DNA from: JBBRCX01 sp038204465
Lineage (GTDB): Bacteria; Planctomycetota; Phycisphaerae; Tepidisphaerales; Tepidisphaeraceae
DNA: 28,625 bases
NCBI GenBank assembly: GCA_038204465.1
Contig: JBBRCX010000063.1
Coordinates: 1-28,625 of the forward strand
Reading direction: 5' to 3'
Numbering within the stretch: the stretch's first letter is position 1; each line of letters begins with the position of its first letter. The notes under the pieces are model-generated. The model ran no database searches, was not told the DNA's origin, and was given only the letters and a program-made list of their open reading frames with translations. Below are positions 6,868-14,991 of the stretch, one piece after another. Position numbers and translations under genes: made by a program.

Positions 6868-7177
6868 TTATCGCACTCGACGCCTGCTCAACGCCTTCAA
6901 CCGCCCAAAGTCGCCGTCGATCAGCGATTGCTTCTTCGCCCGCGACCATCCCTTCAGCTGAATCTCACGTCGTACGGCCTCATCTTCCGTTGGAAATCTC
7001 TCCTGGAAGACAAGCACAACCGGCAAACGGCACGCCGTCCAAGCGGCCGCCCGGCCCCGCGCTGTGTGCAGCCACACGTGCGCGCAGATCGTGCGTATGA
7101 CCCACGTAGTAACTGCCATCAGCGCATCGAAGAAGGTAGACCAGGAAAGCGTGGTCGACGGGGTGGACGTCATTCAA
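6868..7177 (-). pseudogene. GIY-YIG nuclease family protein, frameshifted
   Basis: The first part, from a TTG at 7177, reads AFLVYLLRCADGSYYVGHTH, the GIY-YIG core of small UvrC/YhbQ-type endonucleases (the key Tyr pair and Arg in HDLRARVAAH are present). Near 7055-7062 an extra base in a G/C run shifts the frame; the second frame continues WTACRLPVVLVFQERFPTED and EIQLKGWSRAKKQSLI to a stop at 6868. Together the two pieces give one normal-length protein of about 100 residues. The single indel may be a true mutation or a sequence error in a GC-rich run. Such proteins are thought to act on branched or damaged DNA. Confidence 0.8.
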
Positions 7178-7188
7178 CGTTCGGCCCT

Positions 7189-7208
7189 CCCTTCGACAAG
7201 CTCAGGAC
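7189..7208. repeat. Dispersed repeat of the 'TTCGACAAGCTCAGG' type
   Basis: The string CCTTCGACAAGCTCAGGAC matches a short element that recurs in intergenic regions of many bacterial genomes. It lies 30 bp from the 35-bp repeat at 7240-7274, and the two elements often occur in the same intergenic spacers. Only one copy is in this window, so its repeat nature is from general knowledge. Confidence 0.45.
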
Positions 7209-7239
7209 ACTACCCTTCCGTCATTCCCAAGCCGCAGAC

Positions 7240-7274
7240 CGGCCTGCCATGAGCGAGCGCAGCGAGTCGAATGG
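7240..7274. repeat. 35-bp dispersed repeat, copy 2
   Basis: This copy is identical to 4852-4886 and in the same orientation, so the pair brackets the radical SAM and GIY-YIG genes (about 2.4 kb). Its last three bases are the 3' terminal bases of tRNA-Ala on the opposite strand. The overlap may be chance, because the dispersed element often ends in ATGG. Confidence 0.85.
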
Positions 7275-7342
7275 AGCCATGGGGATTTGAACCCCAAATT
7301 CCACCATGCCATGGTGGCGTGATCCCATTTCACTATGGCCCC
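7272..7342 (-). tRNA. tRNA-Ala(GGC)
   Basis: On the minus strand the 71-nt gene folds into a full cloverleaf: acceptor GGGGCCA/TGGCTCC with one G-T pair, D stem GTGA/TCAC, anticodon stem CCACC/GGTGG with loop ATGGCAT, and T arm TGGGG-TTCAAAT-CCCCA. The anticodon is GGC, reading GCC/GCU alanine codons. The discriminator base is A and CCA is not encoded. The D loop and variable loop are short but acceptable. Confidence 0.93.
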
Positions 7343-7411
7343 GGGATCGGGTTCGCCGGCGCAACCGTGGCGAGCGGCGAGAAAAGTAATCTAATCCGGG
7401 GTCGGTGGCTG

Positions 7412-7747
7412 TCAAGCGTGAGCGGCAGCGGCGCGATCCGATGTGAGCGCATCATTTGTTGGCAACGACGAACCGCCAGGGACGGCCCGGCGCGGCCGAG
7501 CAGCGCGGCGCTTGCCGGTACCGCATCTCCTCCCCGCGTGATCTCCAACAGCCGTCTTCGCCATGATGCCGGCCAGCTCTTCAAAAATCGGACAATCGGT
7601 GTCGGCCCGATAGTAGACGCGGTTGCCATCACGACGCCGCAGCAGGATTCCGGCTCGCACGAGTTTTGCGACGCTCCGCTGGAGTGCCCTCGAAGAGCAA
7701 TACCCGGGATGGAACGCGCGCGGCGAATACCACGAAGTCGGACCGCA
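7412..7747 (-). pseudogene. Winged-helix (ArsR-like) regulator remnant
   Basis: The conserved piece, about 7550-7700, reads SSRALQRSVAKLVRAGILL, then RRRDGNRVYYRADTDCPIFE and ELAGIMAKTA, which is a recognition helix plus beta-wing of ArsR-like regulators. The N-terminal half of the winged helix is missing or unrecognisable, and after MAKTA the frame continues with arginine-rich sequence unlike the family. No good start exists before the conserved part. The frame lies directly after the MFS permease stop and in the same frame, so the fragment would be read only by stop-codon read-through. I regard it as a decaying gene; a short protein from a GTG at 7660 is possible but would lack the DNA-recognition helix. 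Confidence 0.55.
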
Positions 7748-8965
7748 CTAAGTTGTGTCAGGGCCCGCCTGCGAACTCTCGACCCGCACCTTCGCTATCA
7801 GCGGGACTGCGAGGGCCGCACAGATTGAGCCGATCACGAAACTGGCCATTAGCCTGCCGTTCAGCAGGCGGACGTGCCACAGGGCGCCGGCGGCGACGCT
7901 CGCCGCCAACTGCCCAACGCCGGTCACGGTGTAGAACAAGCCGATCGCCCCGGCCCGCTGATGCTTTGGCGCCACGTCCGCGATCAATGCCTTGGTCACG
8001 CCCTCGCAAAGCGCCTGATACAAGCCATACATCCCCAGCAGGAACCACGGCGCCGCCGAGGACCTCGCCGCCGAGAAGCCGAGGTACACGATGGCGTAGA
8101 CGATCCACCCCGTCACCACCACCGGCTTGCGGCCAACGCGGTCGGAGAGTTTCCCCAGCGGCGCTGCACCCAGCGCGTAGACGGCGTTGTACACCGCAAA
8201 CGCAAGCACAACCTGAGTGAAGGAGAGGCCCAGTTCCCTTGACCGCAGGATCAGGAATGAGTCGCTGCTGTTGCCCAGCGAGAAGATCGCGGCGGCGGCG
8301 ATCAGCTGCCACAGCGGCCTGGGAAAACGCTGAAGGATCGGCGGAGGTTTTGCGTCAGCATGCACGGCATGCGGAATGTCCCGCACCGCGAGCAGCGCCA
8401 GCAGCGAGCTGAGGACGCCGGGAATGAACGCGATGAAGAAGAGCCACTGCAGCGGCACGCCGGGCCGCAGGAAGAGTATCAAGACCGCCAGCAACGGGCC
8501 GACGACTGCGCCGCAGGTGTCCATCGCGCGGTGCAGGCCGAACGCCAGCCCTCGATATCGCGGCTCCGTCGAGTCCGCGATCAACGCGTCCCGCGCCGAG
8601 GTGCGGATCGACTTGCCCAACCGGTCGCAGGAGCGGCCGAGCAGGAACAGCGGCCATCCGCCGACGTTCGCGCAGAGGCCCATCACCGGCTTGCTGAGCG
8701 CTGAGATCGAATATCCCGCAACGACGAACGGCTTGCGCCGCCGGAAACGGTCGGACATCGCCCCCGCAAGCCATCGCACGACGCTGCTGCTTCCCTCCGC
8801 GATTCCGTCGATCAGCCCCAGAAGTGCCGGCGATGCACCCAATGTCCCGACAAGGAACAGCGGCATCACCGGATACAGCATCTCCGACGCCATGTCCGTG
8901 AAGAAGCTCACCCAGCCCAGGGCGATGACGTTGCGGCTCAGCCGAGGTTTCGACTTCCTTGGCAC
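7748..8965 (-). CDS. MFS transporter
   Basis: The 405-residue protein has about 12 predicted membrane helices. The loop between helices 2 and 3 carries GAMSDRFRRRKP, and the equivalent loop in the second half reads GKLSDRVGRKPVV, the two hallmark motifs of the major facilitator superfamily. The N-terminus (GWVSFFTDMASEMLYPVMPLFL) and RTSARDALIADS segment match the subgroup often annotated as YfcJ/FSR-like drug or unknown-substrate exporters. The start is GTG at 8965, 15 bp after the stop of the prepilin-like gene on the same strand, so the two may be cotranscribed. The substrate cannot be inferred. Confidence 0.9.
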   Translation of the reverse strand: MPRKSKPRLSRNVIALGWVSFFTDMASEMLYPVMPLFLVGTLGASPALLGLIDGIAEGSSSVVRWLAGAMSDRFRRRKPFVVAGYSISALSKPVMGLCANVGGWPLFLLGRSCDRLGKSIRTSARDALIADSTEPRYRGLAFGLHRAMDTCGAVVGPLLAVLILFLRPGVPLQWLFFIAFIPGVLSSLLALLAVRDIPHAVHADAKPPPILQRFPRPLWQLIAAAAIFSLGNSSDSFLILRSRELGLSFTQVVLAFAVYNAVYALGAAPLGKLSDRVGRKPVVVTGWIVYAIVYLGFSAARSSAAPWFLLGMYGLYQALCEGVTKALIADVAPKHQRAGAIGLFYTVTGVGQLAASVAAGALWHVRLLNGRLMASFVIGSICAALAVPLIAKVRVESSQAGPDTT

Positions 8966-8980
8966 TGGAACGAATGGATT

Positions 8981-9748
8981 TTAGTTGGAGGTGGGCAGGA
9001 GAACATTGTCCAGGGCATCCGCAGGCGATGCCTTCACCGCGCCGGTTCTCGTCGTATAGATGTTGTCCCCGCCGATGCCGCACAGCGGCGAGGTCTCCCA
9101 ATCGACATGCCCGTCCGCGAACAGCACGTTCTGCCCGTCCCCCTCGTGGTTCTTGCTGTTGCTCTTGCCGCCGGTCCCGGGGTTGAGGTCTGCCGCAAGC
9201 GCGAAGGCGGAACTCACCCGGTTGCTCAGCCGGTACCCAGCCGTCGTCGCGGACGCGTCGGGGTACGGATTGGCATAGCTGTAGCCGAGGTTGTTCCTGT
9301 AGTCCGAGAAGTTTGACCGCGATGGCGTTGCCGCGCCGTCGGGAACGTACTCCACCGAATCGTTGTACGGGTCGGCGAACAATTCAGCCGGGAGATGCTG
9401 CGTGCGGATCAGCAAAAACAGCGCGGCGGTCGTGTCGTTCGCAAGCGGCCCGCCCGGCTTGAACGGGTCCGGCGCGGCTGGATTGGTGCCTTCGACCAGC
9501 CCAGCCCCCGGCACGTGGATCGTGCGCGGGAAGACGCCGTGGTTCTCATTGGAATAGTTCTCCAGCGCCAGCCCGATCTGCCGAAGGTTGCTCGAACAAC
9601 GCACCGTGTTGGCTTTTTCCCGGCCGCGCTCCAGCACCGGCATCAGGATGGCCAGCAGCAGCCCGATGATCCCGATGACGACCAGCAACTCGATGAGGGA
9701 GAAACCCCAGCGCCCTGCGAAACGATGACCGTCGCGAGAAAACCGCAT
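8981..9748 (-). CDS. Prepilin-like secreted protein (H-Xn-DG type)
   Basis: The 255-residue protein starts with a short basic leader and then GFSLIELLVVIG, the prepilin peptidase cleavage and methylation motif: cleavage follows G15, with Glu at +5. A 20-residue hydrophobic helix follows. The body has the conserved RCSSNLRQIGLALENY pattern, and near the C-terminus NVLFADGHVDWE preceded by His, giving an H-X10-DG arrangement, one residue longer than the usual H-X9-DG signature. This is the very large pseudopilin-like family expanded in Planctomycetota and Lentisphaerota; its members are presumed cell-surface or type II secretion-like pilins. It is a single copy here, without secretion machinery genes nearby. 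Confidence 0.93.
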   Translation of the reverse strand: MRFSRDGHRFAGRWGFSLIELLVVIGIIGLLLAILMPVLERGREKANTVRCSSNLRQIGLALENYSNENHGVFPRTIHVPGAGLVEGTNPAAPDPFKPGGPLANDTTAALFLLIRTQHLPAELFADPYNDSVEYVPDGAATPSRSNFSDYRNNLGYSYANPYPDASATTAGYRLSNRVSSAFALAADLNPGTGGKSNSKNHEGDGQNVLFADGHVDWETSPLCGIGGDNIYTTRTGAVKASPADALDNVLLPTSN

Positions 9749-10114
9749 GCGTGCGATCCTAGCAGAATCAGATCAGCGCAATACACGTCAGCCGTTTCAT
9801 TTGGAACCCTCTCCCTGGCGAAATGACAGCGCCCATCCGCCTCAAGCACGAGGCCAAAGTCTCAGCTGGCCTCCGCCCACGCATTCATCAGCCCGAAGAT
9901 GATTTGAACCCGACGCGCAGGCGTCCCGCTGTGCAGATGCTTTTCACCATAGCGACCCGCGCCCGCAATTGCGCCCAAATTTCAGTTTCGACCTGCTGGC
10001 GCCGGCAAAACCGGATCAATGCACCGATTCCCATCGGTTCATTCGACGCCGGCGCGTCCGAGTGCCTTGCAGATGGCAGTCGAGCCCAATCGGGTGTTGC
10101 GGCGTTCAACGCCC
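9749..10114. other. Intergenic stretch with no recognised gene
   Basis: Between the prepilin-like gene and the mutarotase gene there are 366 bp. Open frames exist on both strands here but they are Arg/Pro-rich GC-driven frames with no family pattern. I see no tRNA, no obvious hairpin with a T-run and no repeat. The promoter of the prepilin-like gene should lie at the left side, reading leftward. Confidence 0.5.
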
Positions 10115-10432
10115 TCAACCCGGGGTGTTCCCGAACGAAAATACCACAGGCAGATCCACCACCCTCGGCAAGCCTCGCTCGTCCGTCTCCAGCACTTCCG
10201 CCATATACGCCTCCCACCGCCGCGTCACCGGGTCTCGCGCCGCCTCGTCCCACGCCCGTTCGTCGGGCGCGCTCGCGTAGGCGAACAGCAGGTCTTCGAA
10301 CGCGAAGATCGTGGTTTGGATCCCCAGCCTCGCCAGCAGCGACGCCAGCTCCGGCCAAAGCTCGTCGTGCCGGCGCTTGTATTCGTCCCGACACCCGGGC
10401 CGAACCCGCAGGACTTGTGCAATGACCTTCAT
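10115..10432 (-). CDS. rhaM: L-rhamnose mutarotase
   Basis: The 105-residue protein matches the RhaM family in length and pattern: VRPGCRDEYKRRHDELWPEL at residues 10-29 with the catalytic-region His at 22, FAFEDLLFAYA, and RRWEAYMAEVLE followed by a hydrophobic VFSF end. RhaM interconverts alpha and beta anomers of L-rhamnose (or a related sugar) before isomerisation. An AAGGGA site lies upstream of the ATG at 10432. It is the last gene of a four-gene minus-strand set, 36 bp after the ceramidase-like gene. No rhamnose isomerase, kinase or aldolase is in the window. The family is also found with other deoxysugar pathways, so the exact sugar is open. Confidence 0.88.
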   Translation of the reverse strand: MKVIAQVLRVRPGCRDEYKRRHDELWPELASLLARLGIQTTIFAFEDLLFAYASAPDERAWDEAARDPVTRRWEAYMAEVLETDERGLPRVVDLPVVFSFGNTPG

Positions 10433-10468
10433 CGTTCCCTTCGCTCGCTGAGTCCAAAGCTTAAGAGG

Positions 10469-11929
10469 TCACGCCGCCGATCCGCCCGCGTCCAGCTCGG
10501 CCAGCAGGCGCTCGAACTCACGGCCGATCATCGCGTTGTTCTCCGCCACCGGCGGGGCCGAGATCGCGTACGACACAACCGCCGCCGTCACCGACATCGC
10601 CGTTCCGTTGGCCACGGTATCGGCATCCGGCCAATAGGCGATAATGCCGTTGCAGTAGCCGGCGAACATCGTGCGCCGCGTCGAAGACTTGCGCTTTGCC
10701 TCCAGCCCGATCTGTACGAACGGCTCTCCAGGCATCCCCAGCAGGGTGAAGTCGTCCAGCCGCAGGCCGCTGATGTCGAACTCCAGCGACTCCTGCTTCA
10801 CGCCCGCTTTCACCTTCTCCATTACCCCTGCGTTCCACGCCTGCACCAGCCCCGCCGGATAAATTCGCGCCATCGGCGCGCCTTCACGGCGCAGCTTGTC
10901 GATGTTGGCGGTCGCCTCGGCGAACCGCTGGGTCGCGATTTGCAGCGACGGCAACGGCTGCAACGGCACGCCCACCCGGCGCTGTGCGGTCAAGAGCCGC
11001 TCGTGCGTCGGTGCGCCCGCGCTGAATTTCTTGCTGTAGAGCGCGCAGCTCGACAGCGATGCGTCGAAGTTTCGTATCACCTCATGCGGCCGGGTCTCGA
11101 TCTCATGAAATGCCTGGCCCGCGGCGCATCCGACCTGCGCGCCGATACGCCGCATCTCGTCCCAATCGTTCTGGAGAAACTCAATCGTCGCCTGGTTGCC
11201 CGCGGCGCCGGTGAGGAAGAGGCACGTCGCCCCGGTCGCCTGCTCCGCCACGGACCGAGCGATGCCGGGATAGTCGGGACTGATCAGGTAGGTTTCCCAC
11301 CCCATCACGACAGGGTGCGCCGCGTATCCCGTTATCAGAGCCAGCGGCGAGCCGTCCGCGCGGTCGATGCGCAGCACGTCGACGCTGTGGTCCGCGGGCC
11401 CGGCGGGATTTCGACCCAGGACCGTTCGGCCTTCGGGCAAGTGCTCCTCGCGATTGATGCCGACCTTCGCCTCCGCGCGCCCGGCGCCGGCGCGCGCGGG
11501 AACGCGCCCGGCATCCGCCATCGCCGCTACGCCCGCCAACTGCTGCTTGAGGTTGGTCAGGTAGGTTTCGATCACCGCGCTGTCGCCGAGCGACTCGCCC
11601 GGCGGAGTCCCGCCGACCGCCGCGCAGGTGACCGGCCCGTTGTGCGTGTGGGTCGTGCACAGCCACACGCGCGATGCCGGAACGCCGACGCGTGCGCCGA
11701 TTGCTGCGCGGAAGTCATCCGATCGCGGCCGGTCGAAGCCCAGGAGATCGCAGTCCATGATGACGCACTTCACCGCGGCGTCGGCGAGCACGAGCGCGGT
11801 GGCAAACAGCGGCAACTCGATGCCGGTTGACGGCTCCGTCCGCCGCAGCGCGCCCTGAAGCCGAAGTCCCACCGGCGGGGTGATGTCCACCCGCGCCACG
11901 CCCGCCGTCAGACTGTTTTGCGTATTCAT
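10469..11929 (-). CDS. Neutral/alkaline ceramidase-like hydrolase
   Basis: The 486-residue protein starts GVARVDITPPVG and has CTTHTHNGP (H94, H96), GYAAHPVVMG and LFLTGAAGNQ, the signatures of the neutral/alkaline non-lysosomal ceramidase N-terminal domain, including the zinc-ligand His residues. Eukaryotic and Pseudomonas ceramidases are larger; in Planctomycetota and Bacteroidota this shorter form is very common beside sugar genes and probably hydrolyses other amides or esters. No signal peptide is visible, so it is predicted to be cytoplasmic. The ATG at 11929 overlaps the upstream stop by four bases (ATGA) and follows AAGGGA, so it is coupled to the isomerase gene. Confidence 0.88.
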   Translation of the reverse strand: MNTQNSLTAGVARVDITPPVGLRLQGALRRTEPSTGIELPLFATALVLADAAVKCVIMDCDLLGFDRPRSDDFRAAIGARVGVPASRVWLCTTHTHNGPVTCAAVGGTPPGESLGDSAVIETYLTNLKQQLAGVAAMADAGRVPARAGAGRAEAKVGINREEHLPEGRTVLGRNPAGPADHSVDVLRIDRADGSPLALITGYAAHPVVMGWETYLISPDYPGIARSVAEQATGATCLFLTGAAGNQATIEFLQNDWDEMRRIGAQVGCAAGQAFHEIETRPHEVIRNFDASLSSCALYSKKFSAGAPTHERLLTAQRRVGVPLQPLPSLQIATQRFAEATANIDKLRREGAPMARIYPAGLVQAWNAGVMEKVKAGVKQESLEFDISGLRLDDFTLLGMPGEPFVQIGLEAKRKSSTRRTMFAGYCNGIIAYWPDADTVANGTAMSVTAAVVSYAISAPPVAENNAMIGREFERLLAELDAGGSAA

Positions 11930-12804
11930 TTTGTCCCTTCTTTCGGCCGCTCGGATAAGTGTTCTTCGCCCATCGCGCGGCGAATGAGCTGGAGCGCCAG
12001 GATCGTCTCCGACAAGACATCGGCCTCATTACAGCGGTCGTGCGGATCCCAAATGTACTCGGCCGCGACCGCTCCCGTGTAGCCGCGCGCCGGCATCGCG
12101 CGAATCATTCGCTCATGGTCGATCTGACTCTGGCCCAACGGCATTTGCAACCGGCCCGTCGCCGCCCCGCGCACGTGACAGTGCGATGATACCGAAAGCA
12201 GCGGCTCCACCTGCTCGTCGGCAATTCCCTGGCAGGTAAAGTGGCCGTAATCGAGCGTCAGCGTCAATTCCGGCGTTTGCTCCACGAGCCGCGCCGCGAT
12301 CTGCGGCGTCGCGATGATCGATCCAACGTGCGGCTCCACCGCGAACGCCACGCCCGCCGCCCGAGCCCGTTCCACACGCCATGCCAATTCATCCCGCGCG
12401 CGGCTGAACGAGTCGTCGACAGTCTCCAAATCCGGCCAGGGCATTCCCGGCAATCCCGTGAGATGCTTCGCGTCGCACCCGCCGACGAACTCCAGCGCCC
12501 GCAGAAAAACCTCGCGCGCCCTGCGCCGCTCCGGGGCGTCAGGGTGGTTCACCGCGAGGTCGCGCAGCCCGCCCGGCGTCAGGTAAATGTCGCTGCAGCA
12601 GAGCCCACGCTCATCCAGCCGCTGGCGAAGCGCGCGGGAACTGCCGCCCACGTCGGCCAGCGCCGCAGCCGGCGTCAGGTGCGAGCCCTGATCGAAGAGG
12701 CCAACATCCACGCCGTCGAATCCCAGCGTGCGAATCAGGTCCAGCGCGTGATGGTGCGGCAGAAGCGGGAAGCTGAAGTCCGAGCATGAAATCGTCTGGG
12801 ACAT
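11926..12804 (-). CDS. Sugar phosphate isomerase/epimerase (xylose isomerase-like TIM barrel)
   Basis: The 292-residue protein has the AP-endonuclease-2/xylose-isomerase-like TIM barrel pattern: LIRTLGFDGVDVGLFDQG near the N-terminus, AVEPHVGSIIATP in the middle, LTLDYGHFTCQG, and SSHCHVRGAATGRLQ then AAEYIWDP. Conserved Glu, Asp and His residues at the ends of these strands would bind a divalent metal. Proteins of this type epimerise or isomerise ketoses and inositol derivatives. It starts 10 bp after the SDR stop and overlaps the ceramidase-like gene by four bases, so all four genes probably form an operon. The precise substrate is unknown. Confidence 0.88.
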   Translation of the reverse strand: MSQTISCSDFSFPLLPHHHALDLIRTLGFDGVDVGLFDQGSHLTPAAALADVGGSSRALRQRLDERGLCCSDIYLTPGGLRDLAVNHPDAPERRRAREVFLRALEFVGGCDAKHLTGLPGMPWPDLETVDDSFSRARDELAWRVERARAAGVAFAVEPHVGSIIATPQIAARLVEQTPELTLTLDYGHFTCQGIADEQVEPLLSVSSHCHVRGAATGRLQMPLGQSQIDHERMIRAMPARGYTGAVAAEYIWDPHDRCNEADVLSETILALQLIRRAMGEEHLSERPKEGTK

Positions 12805-12814
12805 TGCTATTCGC

Positions 12815-13624
12815 TCACGTCGCGCCGCTGGTGGCGGGAAGAGACCGCAACGTGGTCAGGCCGCCGTCGACGTACAGCACCTGTCCGGTAATGAAGCTCG
12901 ACTCGCTCGACAGGAAGAACAGCACCGCATTGACCACGTCGGCCGGCTCGCAGTTCCGCTTCAGCGGCACGTCCTCGGCCGCCGCCGCGCGCACCTCCGC
13001 CTCCGTCGCTCCGGTCTTCTCCATTTTCCAGCGGAGGCAATACGCCCCCATCTCCGTGTCCGGCGTGCCCGCGGGACAAACCGTGTTCACGGTTACGCCA
13101 TGGCAAGCCAACTCCGCCGCGATGCTCCGCCCCAGCGCGATCACGCCCCCCTTGGCCGCCGAGTAGTGGCTGAGCATCGGGAAGCCGAGATGGGCCGCGT
13201 CCGATGCGATATTGACGATTCGCCCGCGCCCGCTGCGGCAAAGAAACGGCGCGGCGGCCTGGCAGGTCAAAAAAACGCCTTTGAGATCGACGTCCAGCAC
13301 CTGGTCCCACTCCCGATCGCTGACTTCCGCCAGCGGCGTAATCCGAATGATTCCCGCGGAGTTCACGACGCCATCGATTCCCCCCAGCGCCTCGCGCGCC
13401 GCTTTCACTCCCGCCGCGACCGACGAAGCCGAGCTGACGTCCAGGGGAATCGCCACCGCGTTTCCGCCAATCGCGGCCGCCGCTTCGTTCGCTCGCTGGG
13501 CATCCACATCCCCAATCGCAACCCGCGCCCCGCGCGCAGTCAGTGCCCCAGCGCAAGCCCGCCCCAGTCCGCTGGCGCCCCCCGTGATCAAAACCCGCAA
13601 GTCACCAAAACCCTGCTCAGGCAT
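12815..13624 (-). CDS. SDR family oxidoreductase
   Basis: The 269-residue protein is a classical short-chain dehydrogenase: TGGASGLG cofactor loop at 14-21, NSAG around 88-91, catalytic Ser141, Tyr154 and Lys158 (YSAAK), then PAGTPDTEM and the C-terminal GQVLYVDGG. The Asp at the end of the second strand (IGDVDAQR) suggests NAD preference. An AAAGGA site 4-8 bases upstream supports the ATG at 13624. It is the first gene of the minus-strand sugar set; with a mutarotase in the same operon, a role in oxidising a sugar such as L-rhamnose or L-fucose to its lactone is plausible but inferred. Confidence 0.9.
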   Translation of the reverse strand: MPEQGFGDLRVLITGGASGLGRACAGALTARGARVAIGDVDAQRANEAAAAIGGNAVAIPLDVSSASSVAAGVKAAREALGGIDGVVNSAGIIRITPLAEVSDREWDQVLDVDLKGVFLTCQAAAPFLCRSGRGRIVNIASDAAHLGFPMLSHYSAAKGGVIALGRSIAAELACHGVTVNTVCPAGTPDTEMGAYCLRWKMEKTGATEAEVRAAAAEDVPLKRNCEPADVVNAVLFFLSSESSFITGQVLYVDGGLTTLRSLPATSGAT

Positions 13625-13833
13625 GATTCCTTTCGCAGCGCCCGCAAAACGGTTCTCTACAAAAAGTCCCCGAGCTCGAGTCTCTGCTTGCGATAAAACC
13701 CGCCGGTCAAATCAGTCGCCGCGGACCAGGCCACGAGCTCGATGGGTCTAACGTCTCGCCTTTGGAATCCATAAACTCTCGCCGCGCGGTATCATAGGGT
13801 GATTGTCGGACAAGCGGGAGATTCGGCGAGGAA

Positions 13834-14841
13834 ATGCACCGCAGCCAACGACCAAAGCTTCCCTCGAGCCGCCGCGCCCCTCGGGCGGCGCCTTCCGATC
13901 TTGCCGCTTCATCCCCGGCCGTTCTGCCGTATGAGAATCGCCTCAACCGAGATCCGAGGTGGGCCTTGAGCGAAGGCAGTCTATTCTTCGAAGGCAAAGG
14001 TTCAGTACAGGATGCCCTTCGAAAAATCACCCAGCGCCTCAGTGAGTTGCGCGTACCGTACGCCATTGTTGGCGGCATGGCTCTGTTCCGTCACGGCTAC
14101 CGTCGCTTCACGGAAGACGTCGACCTTCTGGTGACGCGGGAAGGCTTGAAGCTGATCCACGAGAAGCTCGAGGGTCTCGGATACGTCCCGGCGTTCGCGC
14201 AGGGCAAGAACCTGCGCGATGCAGAGCTTGGCGTAAAGATCGAGTTCCTTCTCAGCGGCGAATTCCCCGGGGACGGTAAGCCAAAGCCTGTTTCTTTCCC
14301 CGATCCCGTCGCCGCCAGTTTTGACGCGGAAGGGGTGCGCTATTTGAATTTGAATGCGCTGATCGAGCTGAAGCTTGCCTCGGGAATGTCCAGTCCCGCT
14401 CGAGTGAGGGACCTCTCCGACGTGATCGAACTCATCAAGTCCTTGAACCTCGCGCTGGAGTACGCTGAAAAATTGAATCCCTACGTCCAGGACAAGTTCC
14501 GCGAGCTTTGGCAGCACGCGCGCCGCCGGTTTGTGCTTCTCTGGCGGAACAGGTCTCTCACCGCGCATGCAAAATCGCTGGATGAGATGATCCAGGGCCT
14601 TCGTGCAGCCGCCGCAACGCTGGAGGCGATGAGCAAGGACGGAGTGGTCCTTGATTCGGAGGGCGGCGCCGCAGACGACGACGCGCCCCTGGTGACCAAT
14701 GATCCGAAAGTCGCCGAAAAGTATGGAATGATCGAGGAATCTGAGTTCTGGGCCGATGCAGCGAATGAGGAGGGGGAGGAGCCTGATTCGAACGACCGGC
14801 AAACCCCATCACCCCGGCCGCCGGATCCCCCGCACCAATAG
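13834..14841 (+). CDS. Nucleotidyltransferase-fold protein
   Basis: The central domain, about residues 55-230, has VPYAIVGGMALFRHGYRR, then EDVDLLV with the metal-binding pair D95 and D97. This is the minimal/AbiEii-like nucleotidyltransferase pattern. A helical region (LNLNALIELKLASG, RDLSDVIELIK) follows as in that family. The last 100 residues are a different module: LDEMIQGLRAAAATLEAM, an acidic linker, then LVTNDPKVAEKYGM and ESEFW; I believe this pattern also occurs as a separate small protein, so a fusion is possible. The N-terminal 45 residues are Arg/Pro-rich; the GAGGAA before ATG 13834 is too close, and a TTG at 13966 (after GAGGTGGG) may be the true start. Such proteins occur in toxin-antitoxin and tRNA-modifying systems, but no partner gene is adjacent. 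Confidence 0.72.
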   Translation: MHRSQRPKLPSSRRAPRAAPSDLAASSPAVLPYENRLNRDPRWALSEGSLFFEGKGSVQDALRKITQRLSELRVPYAIVGGMALFRHGYRRFTEDVDLLVTREGLKLIHEKLEGLGYVPAFAQGKNLRDAELGVKIEFLLSGEFPGDGKPKPVSFPDPVAASFDAEGVRYLNLNALIELKLASGMSSPARVRDLSDVIELIKSLNLALEYAEKLNPYVQDKFRELWQHARRRFVLLWRNRSLTAHAKSLDEMIQGLRAAAATLEAMSKDGVVLDSEGGAADDDAPLVTNDPKVAEKYGMIEESEFWADAANEEGEEPDSNDRQTPSPRPPDPPHQ

Positions 14842-14991
14842 CAAGCCGCACCTGCATTCCTGCCGCTATGTTGTCCGTACGAATTGCAAAAGGATTCAGC
14901 GATCGACGAGGCCTACACCCATCGGCCGCAATTTGACCTTCGAGGATCACCGACGTCTGTTTCAGGGCATTCAATCGAGAGGAGCAGCGGC

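Noticed and set aside
7240..7342. Phage-type attachment site at tRNA-Ala
   Set aside because: The direct repeat shares only three bases with the tRNA and no integrase gene lies in the bracketed segment; a dispersed repeat explains it better.
10019..11830. Long plus-strand open frame of 603 codons opposite the ceramidase-like and mutarotase genes
   Set aside because: It runs across two real minus-strand genes and their spacer, and its composition is antisense-like.
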